NCBI RefSeq assembly: GCF_014854695.1
Contig: NZ_CP027557.1
Location: 4,752,891 to 4,816,890 of the forward strand
DNA length: 64,000 nt
Direction: 5' to 3'
Source of the DNA: Rhodococcus rhodochrous
GTDB taxonomy: Bacteria; Actinomycetota; Actinomycetes; Mycobacteriales; Mycobacteriaceae
Below, one piece after another: positions 25,572-34,190 of this stretch. Each line of letters begins with the position of its first letter. Position 1 is the first letter of the stretch. The notes below the pieces were generated by a model, which was given only the letters and a program-made list of their open reading frames with translations, ran no database searches and was not told where the DNA came from. A program made the position numbers and the translations under genes.

Positions 25572-26228
25572 ATGCACCAGGATTCGACAACCGACTCCGA
25601 AAGCGCGGGAAAAGAAATGACCGGCACTTCCGATCACGACGACCTGCTGCTCAGCGACGCCGAACGCATGCACGCGTTGAACGCACTCGGCGAACACTAC
25701 GCCGCGGGCCGGCTCGACAGCGTCGAGTTCTACGAACGATCCGGGGAGATATCTTCGGCGCGAACGTTTTCGGCGTTGCTCCCGTCGTTCCGGGGACTGC
25801 CCGGCGGTGTTCCTCTCGAACAGGTCGACGGTCACATCCGGATGATCCACGACTCCTCCGCGCCGGCGGTCCGCCACGACAGCTCCCCTGCGGCGGCATC
25901 CCAGTCCCCGGAGGACGAACTGGCCTCGCTCCGCGAACGCGGCAGCATGGTCGAGACGCTGGACTGGATCATCATCGGCGTCACGCTCGTGACCTTCCTC
26001 GTCCTGCAGATCGCTCTCGACTGGAGCTACGCGTGGATCGTGTGGCCGTCGCTGATCGTCACGCTCAGCGTTCCGCGGTTGATCCTGAAGTACAGCGACG
26101 ACGACGAGAAGGTCTACGAGGAGCTCAAGAAGTCGGAGGCCGCCGAACGGAAGAAGCGGCTCGAGGAGGCGTCGAAGAGGATCCGGGAACTCGAGGGTCG
26201 CCGCGGTCCGGAGACGCCCCGAAGTTGA
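25572..26228 (+). CDS. DUF1707 domain membrane protein
   Basis: A protein of 218 residues (or 203 if it starts at the ATG at 25617). The N-terminal part fits DUF1707 (LLSDAERMHALNALGEHYAAGRL, DSVEFYERS), a short domain common in actinobacterial membrane proteins next to signalling genes. A second copy-like stretch is absent. Two transmembrane helices follow (about residues 135-155 and 158-175), and the end is a charged, probably coiled-coil tail rich in Glu, Lys and Arg. It is the last gene of the kinase-regulator operon and may be part of its envelope response. Confidence 0.78.
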   Translation: MHQDSTTDSESAGKEMTGTSDHDDLLLSDAERMHALNALGEHYAAGRLDSVEFYERSGEISSARTFSALLPSFRGLPGGVPLEQVDGHIRMIHDSSAPAVRHDSSPAAASQSPEDELASLRERGSMVETLDWIIIGVTLVTFLVLQIALDWSYAWIVWPSLIVTLSVPRLILKYSDDDEKVYEELKKSEAAERKKRLEEASKRIRELEGRRGPETPRS

Positions 26229-26305
26229 AGCGACGGGCGACCGCGAACCGGGGCGAACCGCTCCCCGACTGCTCCCCGCTGCGCTGTTCCTGGTAGAAGC
26301 AAGGA

Positions 26306-27229
26306 ATGGCAATCGAGACCGCACAGTTCACCGTCGACCGTCCGGGTCGTTTCATGGGCGTCGGCATCGAGGTCGCCGACGACGCGTCGGTCTCGGTCAC
26401 CCAGTCCGTCGGATCGCACCTGTTCGACCACCGCGGGCAGACCACGCTCGCTTCCATCGGCGTCTTCACCGACGTCGCCGCGGGCGCACCCGCCGGCATC
26501 GCGCGGTTCGCGGAGACCGGTGAGCGACCGCAGGGCGTGCTGTCGCACGTGACGGCGACGCTCGCCCACCCCTTCCCCGCCTCGGGGACCCTCGTCGGTC
26601 ACGGCAGCAGCCTGTTCTTCGACGAGTCCACCGCCGTGTCGGGCACCGACGTGCGCGACGAGGAGGGTGTTCTCGTCGCGCACCTGGTCGGCCGCTCGAT
26701 CGTTGTCGGGCGCACCCCGATGGACCACGGCGCCGAGACGTCGGAGGCCGTGCCGGAGCGGGGCGAGCCGGAACCGTGGTCGGATGCGGCGATCCTGGCC
26801 GAACTGCCCGGCCTCGATATCGTCACGGGCATCTCCACCGGGACTCTTCCGCGGGGCCCGCTCGCCGGTCTGCTCGGACTCGAGGTGACGGCTGCCGAGC
26901 GCGGTGCCGTGCAGGCCCGCGTGTCGCCGTGCGAGTGGATGGCCAACGTGATCGGTTCGGTGCAGGGCGGTGTGCTCGTGTCGATGGCGGAGGCAGTCAC
27001 CGGCCTGGCCGCGCAGACGCTGACCGGCATCGATCAGGACTATCGCGTGCTGGAGATCGGCCTCGACTATCTCTGCTCGCCTGCCGTCCCCGGGCCGGTC
27101 ATCGAACTGCGGTCCGAAGCGGTGCGGGCCGGACGGCGACTCGCGTCCTTCGAGACGACGCTGTGCGCCGCCGATGGCACCGTCTACGTGCGCGCGCACG
27201 CCAACGTCCAGCTGTTCCCCCGCGCGTAA
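26306..27229 (+). CDS. Double-hotdog acyl-CoA thioesterase (PaaI-like)
   Basis: A 307-residue protein made of two hotdog domains, each like a 4HBT/PaaI thioesterase. The second (from about residue 170) is the better preserved: MANVIGSVQGGVLVSMAEAVTGLAAQ matches the PaaI helix in which a glycine-rich turn and an acidic or small residue form the active site. The first half (DHRGQTTLASIGVFTDVAAGAP) is more diverged. Such enzymes hydrolyse acyl- or phenylacyl-CoA to the acid and free CoA. AAGGA precedes the ATG. It is a single gene; the substrate is unknown. Confidence 0.82.
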   Translation: MAIETAQFTVDRPGRFMGVGIEVADDASVSVTQSVGSHLFDHRGQTTLASIGVFTDVAAGAPAGIARFAETGERPQGVLSHVTATLAHPFPASGTLVGHGSSLFFDESTAVSGTDVRDEEGVLVAHLVGRSIVVGRTPMDHGAETSEAVPERGEPEPWSDAAILAELPGLDIVTGISTGTLPRGPLAGLLGLEVTAAERGAVQARVSPCEWMANVIGSVQGGVLVSMAEAVTGLAAQTLTGIDQDYRVLEIGLDYLCSPAVPGPVIELRSEAVRAGRRLASFETTLCAADGTVYVRAHANVQLFPRA

Positions 27230-27320
27230 CGGGTTCGCAGGAATCTCCCAGCCTTCTCGCACCGTGCCTCGAGCGTCCGGACGCACGATGGTCGGAACAA
27301 GAACGCACGGAGGAGAGATC

Positions 27321-28277
27321 ATGAACGAGGACGTCGAGGCGAGCCGCAGACGTGTCAGCCGCCGACGGGCGTTGGCGCTCGGCGGAACGATCGGCCTGGG
27401 CGGGCTGATTGCGGCGGCGTGCGGCACGAACGAATCGACCACCGCGACGACCGGCACCGCATCGGCGGCGACCACCACGGCATCCACCGCGACCGGCATC
27501 GACGCGCAGCTCGTCGCGATGCTGGACGACGCACCGAGCTGCGTGATGAGCGCCGAGGTGACGCAGGGACCGTACTGGTTCGACGTCGACTCCATCCGCC
27601 GCGACATCGTCGAGGACCGGCCTGGCCTTCCCCTCACGCTGGCGGTGCGGGTGCAGGATCTCGCGAACTGCGATCCCGGTGGGTCCTCGGCTCCGGTCTC
27701 GAACGCCGTCGTCGAGATCTGGCACTGCGACGCCGGGGGCGAGTACTCGGGCTTCGAATCGGGCACGGCCTTCCCGGGTGGCCCGGTTCCGCCGGCGGGT
27801 GGGCGTCCACCGGAGGGGATGGCACCCCCGGAAGGCATGCAGCCGCCCGCCGGGATGGGCCCACCGCCCGGGATGCCCGGAGCACCGGGTTCCGGCGAGA
27901 CGTCCGACGGCTCGTACAGCTCGGGGGACGTGGAGGCCACGACCACCGACGACGGCACATACCTGCGCGGCGCGCAGGTGACGAATGCCGACGGCATCGT
28001 CTTCTTCGACACGATCTATCCCGGTTGGTACCGCGGCCGCACCGTGCACATCCATCTGAAGGTGCACATCGATCGGTCGACGGTGCTCACCACGCAGCTG
28101 TACTTCGACGACGCGCTCACCGACGAGATCTTCTCGACGGTCGAGCCGTACACCGAGCACAGCGGCCGCGACACCCGCAACGACACCGACTCGATCCACG
28201 ACCCGACGGGGACGACGGTCACCGCACGTCAGGGCGACCGGGTCCTCGCCGCGGTCAACGTGGGTGTCGACGTCTGA
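27321..28277 (+). CDS. Exported intradiol ring-cleavage dioxygenase-like lipoprotein
   Basis: A 318-residue member of the intradiol dioxygenase (protocatechuate 3,4-dioxygenase) fold. The N-terminus has a twin-arginine signal (SRRRALALGG) followed by a lipobox IAAAC with Cys34, so it should be folded before export by Tat and then anchored as a lipoprotein. Iron ligands are visible: Tyr142 (GGEYSGF) and Tyr237, His243 and His245 (WYRGRTVHIH). Between about residues 153 and 200 there is a Pro/Gly/Met-rich insertion of PPEGM-like repeats not expected in cytoplasmic enzymes. Extracytoplasmic members are known in actinomycetes, but their substrates are poorly defined. Confidence 0.85.
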   Translation: MNEDVEASRRRVSRRRALALGGTIGLGGLIAAACGTNESTTATTGTASAATTTASTATGIDAQLVAMLDDAPSCVMSAEVTQGPYWFDVDSIRRDIVEDRPGLPLTLAVRVQDLANCDPGGSSAPVSNAVVEIWHCDAGGEYSGFESGTAFPGGPVPPAGGRPPEGMAPPEGMQPPAGMGPPPGMPGAPGSGETSDGSYSSGDVEATTTDDGTYLRGAQVTNADGIVFFDTIYPGWYRGRTVHIHLKVHIDRSTVLTTQLYFDDALTDEIFSTVEPYTEHSGRDTRNDTDSIHDPTGTTVTARQGDRVLAAVNVGVDV

Positions 28278-29483
28278 TCACCCTGCTCGGCGCGCGGCCG
28301 TCACCGCCGCCGCGCCGAGTCTCGGGAACCGGCCGTCGGAGATCGTGGTGAAGGTGTTGCCCATGCGGTTGGTGACGAACGCGACCGACAGTCCGGTCTC
28401 CGGGTCGGCGAACGCTCCCGAACCGCCGAAGCCGTAGTGGCCGACCGACCGCAGCGGCTGCTGCCTCAGGGCGACCCATCCGGGGTGATAACCCAGCCGC
28501 CAGTTGGGCCGGATGCCGAGGACGTAGTCGCGTCGCCGGGTCTGCACTTCGAGCAGCTGGTCGACGGTGTCCTCCTTCAGCAGGCGGGCACCGTCGATCG
28601 CTCCGCCGTTCGCGATCGCCGCGTACATGCGGGCCAGGGCCCGAGCGGTGAACACACCGTTCCATCCCGGCATGACGGCGTCGTGCGCGGACGGACTGCG
28701 CATCAGCTCGTCGAAGCCCTCCGCCATGCCTGCCTCGGCGAGACCCCGTACGCCCGGCGCGTGTGACAGCACCGCCGACGCCGTCGTCCACGGTGCCGGC
28801 AGGAAGTTGACCTTGGGGAACACCCGGGCGATGCGGTGCCGCTGGTCCTCGGGCACGTGGTACCAGAACTCGTCCGTGCCGAGCGGCTCGGCGATCTCGG
28901 TGCGCACGAGTTCCTGGAAGGGCGCCCCGGTCACGCGCGACGCGACCTCGGCGACCAGGTTGCCGTAGGTGACGGCGTGATAACCCGGCCCGTGGAAGCG
29001 TCGTGGATCGGGCGGGGAGGCGGCGAGCGCGGCGGCCACCGCCTCGGAGTCGAGCAGTCCCTCCCGACCCGGCACGAGACCGCGCGACCTGTGCAGTCCG
29101 GCGCGGTGCGACATGAGCTGTCGCAGCGTGATGGTCTCCTTGCCGGCCGCGGCGAACTCCGGCCAGTACTCGGCCACGGCCGCGTCGTAGTCGAGCAGGC
29201 CACGCTCGGCGAGGCGGTGCACCACCGTGCTGGCCACTCCCTTGCCGGTGGAGAACGACAGCACGACGGTGTCGCGGGTCCACCGCTTGTCGCGCGCGGC
29301 CCAGCCCGCCCAGATGTCGAGGACGGGTTCGCCGTGCAGGTAGCAGGCGAGAGCACCGCCGCCCTGGCCCGGCTTGTAGAACATCCGGAAGAACAGATCC
29401 GCGACAGGCATGAAGCGGGGATCGACCAGCATCTGTGTCGACGGGGTCGCCGCGGGCGGCTCCGTCGTGGAACCTTCGGTCAT
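28278..29483 (-). CDS. Serine beta-lactamase-fold esterase/hydrolase
   Basis: A 401-residue class C beta-lactamase-like protein of the EstB esterase type. The nucleophile motif SxxK is STGK at residues 78-81 and the YxN-type motif is YGN in the middle (VTYGNLVAE). No signal peptide is seen, so it is probably cytoplasmic, unlike true beta-lactamases; an esterase or amidase role is more likely. I start at the ATG at 29483; the frame is open upstream to 29564. It is divergent from the M13 peptidase. Confidence 0.85.
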   Translation of the reverse strand: MTEGSTTEPPAATPSTQMLVDPRFMPVADLFFRMFYKPGQGGGALACYLHGEPVLDIWAGWAARDKRWTRDTVVLSFSTGKGVASTVVHRLAERGLLDYDAAVAEYWPEFAAAGKETITLRQLMSHRAGLHRSRGLVPGREGLLDSEAVAAALAASPPDPRRFHGPGYHAVTYGNLVAEVASRVTGAPFQELVRTEIAEPLGTDEFWYHVPEDQRHRIARVFPKVNFLPAPWTTASAVLSHAPGVRGLAEAGMAEGFDELMRSPSAHDAVMPGWNGVFTARALARMYAAIANGGAIDGARLLKEDTVDQLLEVQTRRRDYVLGIRPNWRLGYHPGWVALRQQPLRSVGHYGFGGSGAFADPETGLSVAFVTNRMGNTFTTISDGRFPRLGAAAVTAARRAG

Positions 29484-29570
29484 GAGGGCGATGGTAGGAG
29501 TATGTAAACGCTCCCGAGGGTGTTCTCCCACTTCTACGGCGGTCCGGTCCGCGGGTGACTGCACGACCTA

Positions 29571-29591
29571 CCCATCCGATGTAAGGATGGG
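29571..29591 (+). promoter_or_regulatory. Hairpin over the M13 peptidase ribosome binding site
   Basis: A perfect seven-base inverted repeat (CCCATCC, seven-base loop, GGATGGG) ends four bases before the ATG at 29596 and includes the GGGG part of its Shine-Dalgarno. As RNA it could hide the ribosome binding site; as DNA it could be a regulator site. Confidence 0.35.
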
Positions 29592-29595
29592 GAGC

Positions 29596-31566
29596 ATGAC
29601 CCTCGCGCAGAACTCGGAGATTCGCTCCGGCATCGATCTCGGACACGTCGACGAACGGGTCCGCCCCCAGGACGACCTCTTCGAACACGTGAACGGCCGA
29701 TGGCTCGCCGAACACGAGATCCCCGCCGACCGCGCGCTCGACGGAGCCTTCCGCACGCTCGCCGACAAGGCCGAGGTCGACGTGCGGACCATCATCGAAG
29801 AAGCCGCGGCGTCCGGCGCCGAGCCGGGCACCGACGCCCAGAAGATCGGCGACCTCTACACCTCGTTCATGGACACCGCGACGATCGAGGCCGCCGGTCT
29901 CGATCCGATCCTCGAGGAACTCGGGGCGGTCTCGGGAGCTGCCGACCGCGCCGCGCTCGCGGCGGTGCTGGGCCGGTTGCAGCGCGCCGGCGTGACGGGC
30001 GCGCTCGCGCACTACGTCGACACCGATTCGAAGAACTCCGAGCGGTATCTCATGCATGTCTCGCAGGGCGGGCTCGGGCTGCCCGACGAGTCGTACTACC
30101 GCGAGGACCGCTACGCCGAGATCCGCGGCCGGTACACCGCCCACATCGGCCGGATGTTCGCCCTCGCCGACCTGCCCTACGACGCGGCGAAGGTGGTCGC
30201 GCTCGAGACGAAGCTGGCCGCCGGGCACTGGGACGTGGTCAAGCGTCGCGATGCCGACCTGAGCTACAACCTGCTCACCCTCGACTCGCTGCTCACCGAT
30301 CTTCCGCAGTTCGATTGGACCGGATGGCTCACCGCGACCGGCGCGACCACCGAACAGTGGGCGGAGATCGTCGTCCGTCAGCCGAGCTTCCTCGAGACGT
30401 TCGCGACGCTGTGGGCCGACGAGGACCTCGACGACTGGAAGGCCTGGGCGGTGTGGCGGGTGCTGCGCGCGCGGGCTCCGTATCTGTCCGAGGCGTTCGT
30501 CGACGAGAACTTCGCCTTCTACGGCCGCACGCTCACCGGTACGCAGGAGATCCGGGACCGCTGGAAGCGCGGCGTGTCGCTCGTGCAGGATCTGCTCGGC
30601 GAGGCCGTCGGCAAGCTCTACGTCGAACGGCACTTCCCCGCCGAGGCGAAGACGCGCATGCAGGTGCTCGTCGACAATCTCACCGAGGCGTACCGGCAGT
30701 CCATCACCGACCTCGAATGGATGAGCCCGGCCACGCGCGAGGCCGCGCTGCGCAAGCTCGAGAAGTTCACGCCCAAGGTCGGCTATCCCGACACCTGGCG
30801 CGACTACTCCGCCGTGACGATCACCGCGGACGACGTGGTGGGCAACTACCGCAGCGGGTACGCCGCGGAGTACGACCGCGATCTCGGCAAGCTCGGTGGT
30901 CCGGTCGATCGCGGCGAGTGGTTCATGACGCCGCAGACGGTCAACGCCTACTACAACCCGGGGATGAACGAGATCGTCTTCCCCGCCGCGATTCTCCAGC
31001 CTCCGTTCTTCGACCTGCATGCCGACGACGCCGCGAACTACGGCGGTATCGGCGCGGTCATCGGGCACGAGATCGGCCACGGTTTCGACGACCAGGGCGC
31101 GAAGTACGACGGCGACGGCAATCTGGAGAACTGGTGGACCGATTCGGACCGCGAGGAATTCGGCAAGCGCACCGCCGCACTCATCGCGCAGTACGACGAG
31201 TTCGAGCCGAAAGCCCTTCCCGGACAGCGCGTCAACGGCAGCTTCACGATCGGCGAGAACATCGGTGATCTCGGCGGTCTGTCGATCGCGTTGAAGGCCT
31301 ACGAGATCGCGCTCGACGGCAAGCCCGCGCCCGTCATCGACGGCCTGACCGGGCTGCAGCGCGTGTTCTTCGGGTGGGCGCAGGTGTGGCGTACGAAGGT
31401 TCGCGACGAAGAGGCGTCACGACGCCTCGCCGTCGACCCGCACTCGCCGCCGGAGTTCCGCTGCAACGGCGTGATCCGCAACATCGACGCGTTCTACGAC
31501 GCGTTCGAGGTCAGCGAGGGCGACGGGCTGTATCTCGAACCTTCGGAGCGCGTGCGCATCTGGTAG
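29596..31566 (+). CDS. M13-family zinc metalloendopeptidase (neprilysin/PepO-like)
   Basis: A 656-residue M13 peptidase, close to the normal size of bacterial members. The zinc motif HEIGH lies at residues 491-495, the third ligand and its neighbour in ENIGDLGG at 554-561, and the substrate-anchoring NAYYNP upstream at about 450-455. The protein ends in RVRIW, matching the C-terminal tail that packs in the family. No signal peptide is present. A start at 29587 is also possible. M13 peptidases cut short peptides; in mycobacteria the homologue is Zmp1. A strong terminator follows at 31579. Confidence 0.93.
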   Translation: MTLAQNSEIRSGIDLGHVDERVRPQDDLFEHVNGRWLAEHEIPADRALDGAFRTLADKAEVDVRTIIEEAAASGAEPGTDAQKIGDLYTSFMDTATIEAAGLDPILEELGAVSGAADRAALAAVLGRLQRAGVTGALAHYVDTDSKNSERYLMHVSQGGLGLPDESYYREDRYAEIRGRYTAHIGRMFALADLPYDAAKVVALETKLAAGHWDVVKRRDADLSYNLLTLDSLLTDLPQFDWTGWLTATGATTEQWAEIVVRQPSFLETFATLWADEDLDDWKAWAVWRVLRARAPYLSEAFVDENFAFYGRTLTGTQEIRDRWKRGVSLVQDLLGEAVGKLYVERHFPAEAKTRMQVLVDNLTEAYRQSITDLEWMSPATREAALRKLEKFTPKVGYPDTWRDYSAVTITADDVVGNYRSGYAAEYDRDLGKLGGPVDRGEWFMTPQTVNAYYNPGMNEIVFPAAILQPPFFDLHADDAANYGGIGAVIGHEIGHGFDDQGAKYDGDGNLENWWTDSDREEFGKRTAALIAQYDEFEPKALPGQRVNGSFTIGENIGDLGGLSIALKAYEIALDGKPAPVIDGLTGLQRVFFGWAQVWRTKVRDEEASRRLAVDPHSPPEFRCNGVIRNIDAFYDAFEVSEGDGLYLEPSERVRIW

Positions 31567-31578
31567 CTCCACGCACGA

Positions 31579-31611
31579 CACTGCCCCGACGCGGAATGCG
31601 TCGGGGCAGTG
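31579..31611. terminator. Bidirectional terminator between M13 and M23 peptidase genes
   Basis: A perfect 14-base stem (CACTGCCCCGACGC) with a GGAAT loop follows the M13 stop by 12 bases and is followed by GTCGTTTT on the plus strand. It lies between convergent genes and should serve both. Confidence 0.85.
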
Positions 31612-31651
31612 GTCGTTTTCAGGTTTCGTTCCCGGGCTGTCGCCTACCGGA

Positions 31652-32452
31652 TCAGCCGAGGTGCGAGCTCGGCACCGGAACGCCGCGCGCGTGGAACCAC
31701 GGGATGGGGTCGACCTTGGCGCCGCCCGGCTGCCACACCTCGTAGTGCAGGTGCGGTCCGGTGGACTGGCCGCGGTTGCCCATCGTGGCGATCTGCTCGC
31801 CGGCGCGGACGTGCTGGCCAACCGAGACGAGGGACTGATCGATGTGGCCGTAGACGCCGGTCGTGCCGTCGTCCTGCGCGATGCGCACCCACAGGCCGAA
31901 GCCCGAGGCCGGACCGGATTCGATCACGACGCCGTCGGTGACGGAGACGATGGGCGTGCCGATCGAGTTCGCGACGTCGATACCGTTGTGGTTGGTGCCC
32001 CAACGCGGGCCGAAGCCGGACGTCAGCGTTCCTGCAGCGGGGAAAGCGAGTGCGGGGCGACGCGCAGCCTCCTCGCGGGCGGCCTGCTCGGCGGCCTCAC
32101 GGGCGATCCGCTCGGCCTCTGCACGCTGTGCTGCCTCCTGGGCAGCGATCGCCTCGGCGACACGCTGTGCTTCCCGCTCGGCGGCGCGGTTCAGCTTCTC
32201 GGTGTAGTGCGATGCGTCGACACCGGCGACCTTCAGCACCTGCGGTGCGGTCGAGAGGTTCTCCCCGGCGCCCGTCCATGCGGTGGCGGACTCGACGCGG
32301 ACCCGGTCGCCTGCGGCGTTCGCGACCGTCGTTCCGCCGACGGTGACGGCGCTCGCGAGGACCGCGACTGCCATCCACCTGCCGGCGCGGGTTGCGCGCC
32401 GTCGCAGATCGGTGGCTTCTCGGGTGTGGGTGGATTCAGGATTTCGGATCAC
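31652..32452 (-). CDS. M23-family peptidoglycan endopeptidase, secreted
   Basis: A 266-residue LytM/M23 peptidase. A basic N-terminus and hydrophobic segment (WMAVAVLASAVTVGGTTVANA) form a signal peptide ending near residue 47. Residues about 90-135 are an Ala/Glu/Arg-rich coiled coil. The zinc-peptidase domain has HNGID (first ligands) and HLHYEVW (HxH) in the expected order. It probably cuts peptidoglycan cross-bridges or activates other hydrolases during growth. The upstream 282 bases hold its promoter; I looked for a c-di-AMP riboswitch there and saw none. Confidence 0.92.
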   Translation of the reverse strand: MIRNPESTHTREATDLRRRATRAGRWMAVAVLASAVTVGGTTVANAAGDRVRVESATAWTGAGENLSTAPQVLKVAGVDASHYTEKLNRAAEREAQRVAEAIAAQEAAQRAEAERIAREAAEQAAREEAARRPALAFPAAGTLTSGFGPRWGTNHNGIDVANSIGTPIVSVTDGVVIESGPASGFGLWVRIAQDDGTTGVYGHIDQSLVSVGQHVRAGEQIATMGNRGQSTGPHLHYEVWQPGGAKVDPIPWFHARGVPVPSSHLG

Positions 32453-32664
32453 AGCAGTTTCCTCTGGGACAGGCCCTCGGTAACGAAAGGGTCACGATTC
32501 CATCACAGAGTACTTCTACCTTTGACGACCTCAGCGTGTCGCCTTGACTCCAAACCGACCGGTATCGGACAAAAGACGCCCGATTTGCCCTACTCGATTC
32601 ACATCGACACCATCGACCTCACGCGTTGGACGCAAAACCAGGGTAAACAGTGAGTGACGTCACG

Positions 32665-32696
32665 CCATCGGATAACGGGGAACTGCTCTCCGATGG
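32665..32696. repeat. Inverted repeat in the gap upstream of the M23 gene
   Basis: CCATCGGA and its complement TCCGATGG are separated by 16 bases. It lies between the P450 terminator and the M23 promoter and could be a regulator site or a second stop signal. The rest of the 282-base gap shows no clear element. Confidence 0.35.
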
Positions 32697-32715
32697 GGTA
32701 ATGAGGCGGTATCGC

Positions 32716-32734
32716 GGCCCCAGCCGAAGGGGCC
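32716..32734 (-). terminator. Hairpin directly after the P450 stop
   Basis: A six-base GGCCCC/GGGGCC stem with a seven-base loop begins next to the P450 stop codon. It is short and has no T-run, so it is a moderate candidate for a minus-strand terminator. Confidence 0.5.
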
Positions 32735-34126
32735 CTACCGCACCGCGAAACGCAGACCGAAATTGTCGAACGTCGCGGGCAACGGACGCGCCGGATCCGG
32801 CTTCACATCCGACACCACGGTGAACTCGGCGGACCGGAGCAGTGTCGCGAGGAAGGTGCTCGCCGCGAACAGCACGATGCTGCGCCCGGGGCACACCGTC
32901 GGTCCGGCGCTGAACGGCACGAGCGCGGGATAGCGCTCGGCGCGGCCGTCGAGCCAGACCTCGGGTTCGAAGGTGTCGGCGAACGGCAGGTCGTCGGCGC
33001 GGTGGAAGGCCGAGGACAGGATCACGAAGCCCGTACCGGCGGGAATCGTCGAGGCACCACCCGCACCGTCGCTCCACGTGGTCTCCTCCACGGAGTCCCG
33101 GAGGATCACCGGAGTGGTGGGCCACAGCCGGGTCGTGTCCAGCACGCAGGCCCGCAGGTACTCGTAGACCTGCGGTGTCCCGGCCTCGGTCCCCGACAGT
33201 TCCGACTCGACGCGCAGGCGCTGCTCGGAATGGGTCGACAACACCGCCAGGGTTCGGGCGCCGACCATGCCCGCGGCGTCGAACGCGAACAACCAGTGCG
33301 GCATCTGCCCGATCGGGTCGACGGACGCCGGCGCGGCGAGGTCCCGGACCACCCCGGCCAGACTCTCGGACGGAGCCGCCGTGACATGACGGTGCAGGTT
33401 CTGGGTGAAGCGGTCGCGCAGACGGTGCCGGAGCGGATGCGCGAACGACCAGTTCCCGTTCGAGCGCAGTGTCCACAGCTGGTCGGTGATGCTCTCGTCG
33501 TCGCGGGCGGCGTCGCCGAACGCGAGTCGCCGGACGAGCCGCCACCAGGTCTTCACGAAATCGGGAGCGTCGAGTTCACCGCGCGACCTCGCATGCTCGA
33601 GCAGGTCCTGCGCCTCCTGCTCGATCACGGGAACCCATTCGGCCGCGAGACGGTGCAGGGCGTGTTCCGGTTCGAGGACCGACTCGTTGAACGCGCGTCG
33701 CTGGGCGCGAATGTCCCCTCGGGAGATGAGCACACCGTTGGGCTGGAACGGGCTCAGTGCAGCCACCTTCTCCTTGTTGGCCGCAGTGAACGACGCCGTG
33801 TCGGTGCGCAGGATCCGGTCCACATCCTCGGGCGTCAGAACGATCGCGAGGGTGCGGCCGGGGATCGGCACGACCGCCGGCCCGTCACCGTGCCGCTTCC
33901 GTAGATCGGCGACCAGGCGGACCACGCCGGCATCGGACTGGTTCTTCTCGAGCAGCTTCATCGCCCAGCGCCGACGAGCGATCGGTCCCACCGCCACGAA
34001 CGGCACGGCCACCTGTCCGAGGAGTCGAGCGGCGTCGGTGGGCGAAACGGTCGCGGTCGATGCAGGCACAGGTGCTCCCGGCGTCGGAGGGACAGGACCT
34101 ATGAAGGCTTCCCGCCGGGCAGGCAT
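32735..34126 (-). CDS. Cytochrome P450 with atypical I-helix
   Basis: A 463-residue P450. The heme-binding loop FSAGPTVCPG gives the thiolate Cys412, and the K-helix ExxR is EYLR. The I-helix, where most P450s have AGxDT or AGxET, reads DAAGMVGARTL, with neither the acid nor the threonine used for proton delivery. Such enzymes may use peroxide, carry out isomerase-type chemistry, or rely on substrate groups. I start at the ATG at 34126; the frame is open to 34237. It follows the crotonase gene by 64 bases on the same strand and may be co-transcribed with it. No ferredoxin is adjacent. Confidence 0.85.
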   Translation of the reverse strand: MPARREAFIGPVPPTPGAPVPASTATVSPTDAARLLGQVAVPFVAVGPIARRRWAMKLLEKNQSDAGVVRLVADLRKRHGDGPAVVPIPGRTLAIVLTPEDVDRILRTDTASFTAANKEKVAALSPFQPNGVLISRGDIRAQRRAFNESVLEPEHALHRLAAEWVPVIEQEAQDLLEHARSRGELDAPDFVKTWWRLVRRLAFGDAARDDESITDQLWTLRSNGNWSFAHPLRHRLRDRFTQNLHRHVTAAPSESLAGVVRDLAAPASVDPIGQMPHWLFAFDAAGMVGARTLAVLSTHSEQRLRVESELSGTEAGTPQVYEYLRACVLDTTRLWPTTPVILRDSVEETTWSDGAGGASTIPAGTGFVILSSAFHRADDLPFADTFEPEVWLDGRAERYPALVPFSAGPTVCPGRSIVLFAASTFLATLLRSAEFTVVSDVKPDPARPLPATFDNFGLRFAVR

Positions 34127-34190
34127 CCAAACGTCCGGCCGCCGGACACGTGTGGAGATCAGCGCGGCCCTCGGAACGAGCAGGCTTGTC

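Noticed and set aside
28255..31080. 941-codon open frame antisense to the M13 peptidase
   Set aside because: It lies opposite a gene with clear zinc motifs and has the Arg/Val/Gly-rich composition of third-position GC bias. It shows no domain.
32453..32734. Possible c-di-AMP (ydaO) riboswitch upstream of the M23 peptidase
   Set aside because: Such switches precede many actinobacterial cell-wall hydrolase genes, so I looked for the conserved blocks. None is present; only an inverted repeat and a short hairpin are seen.
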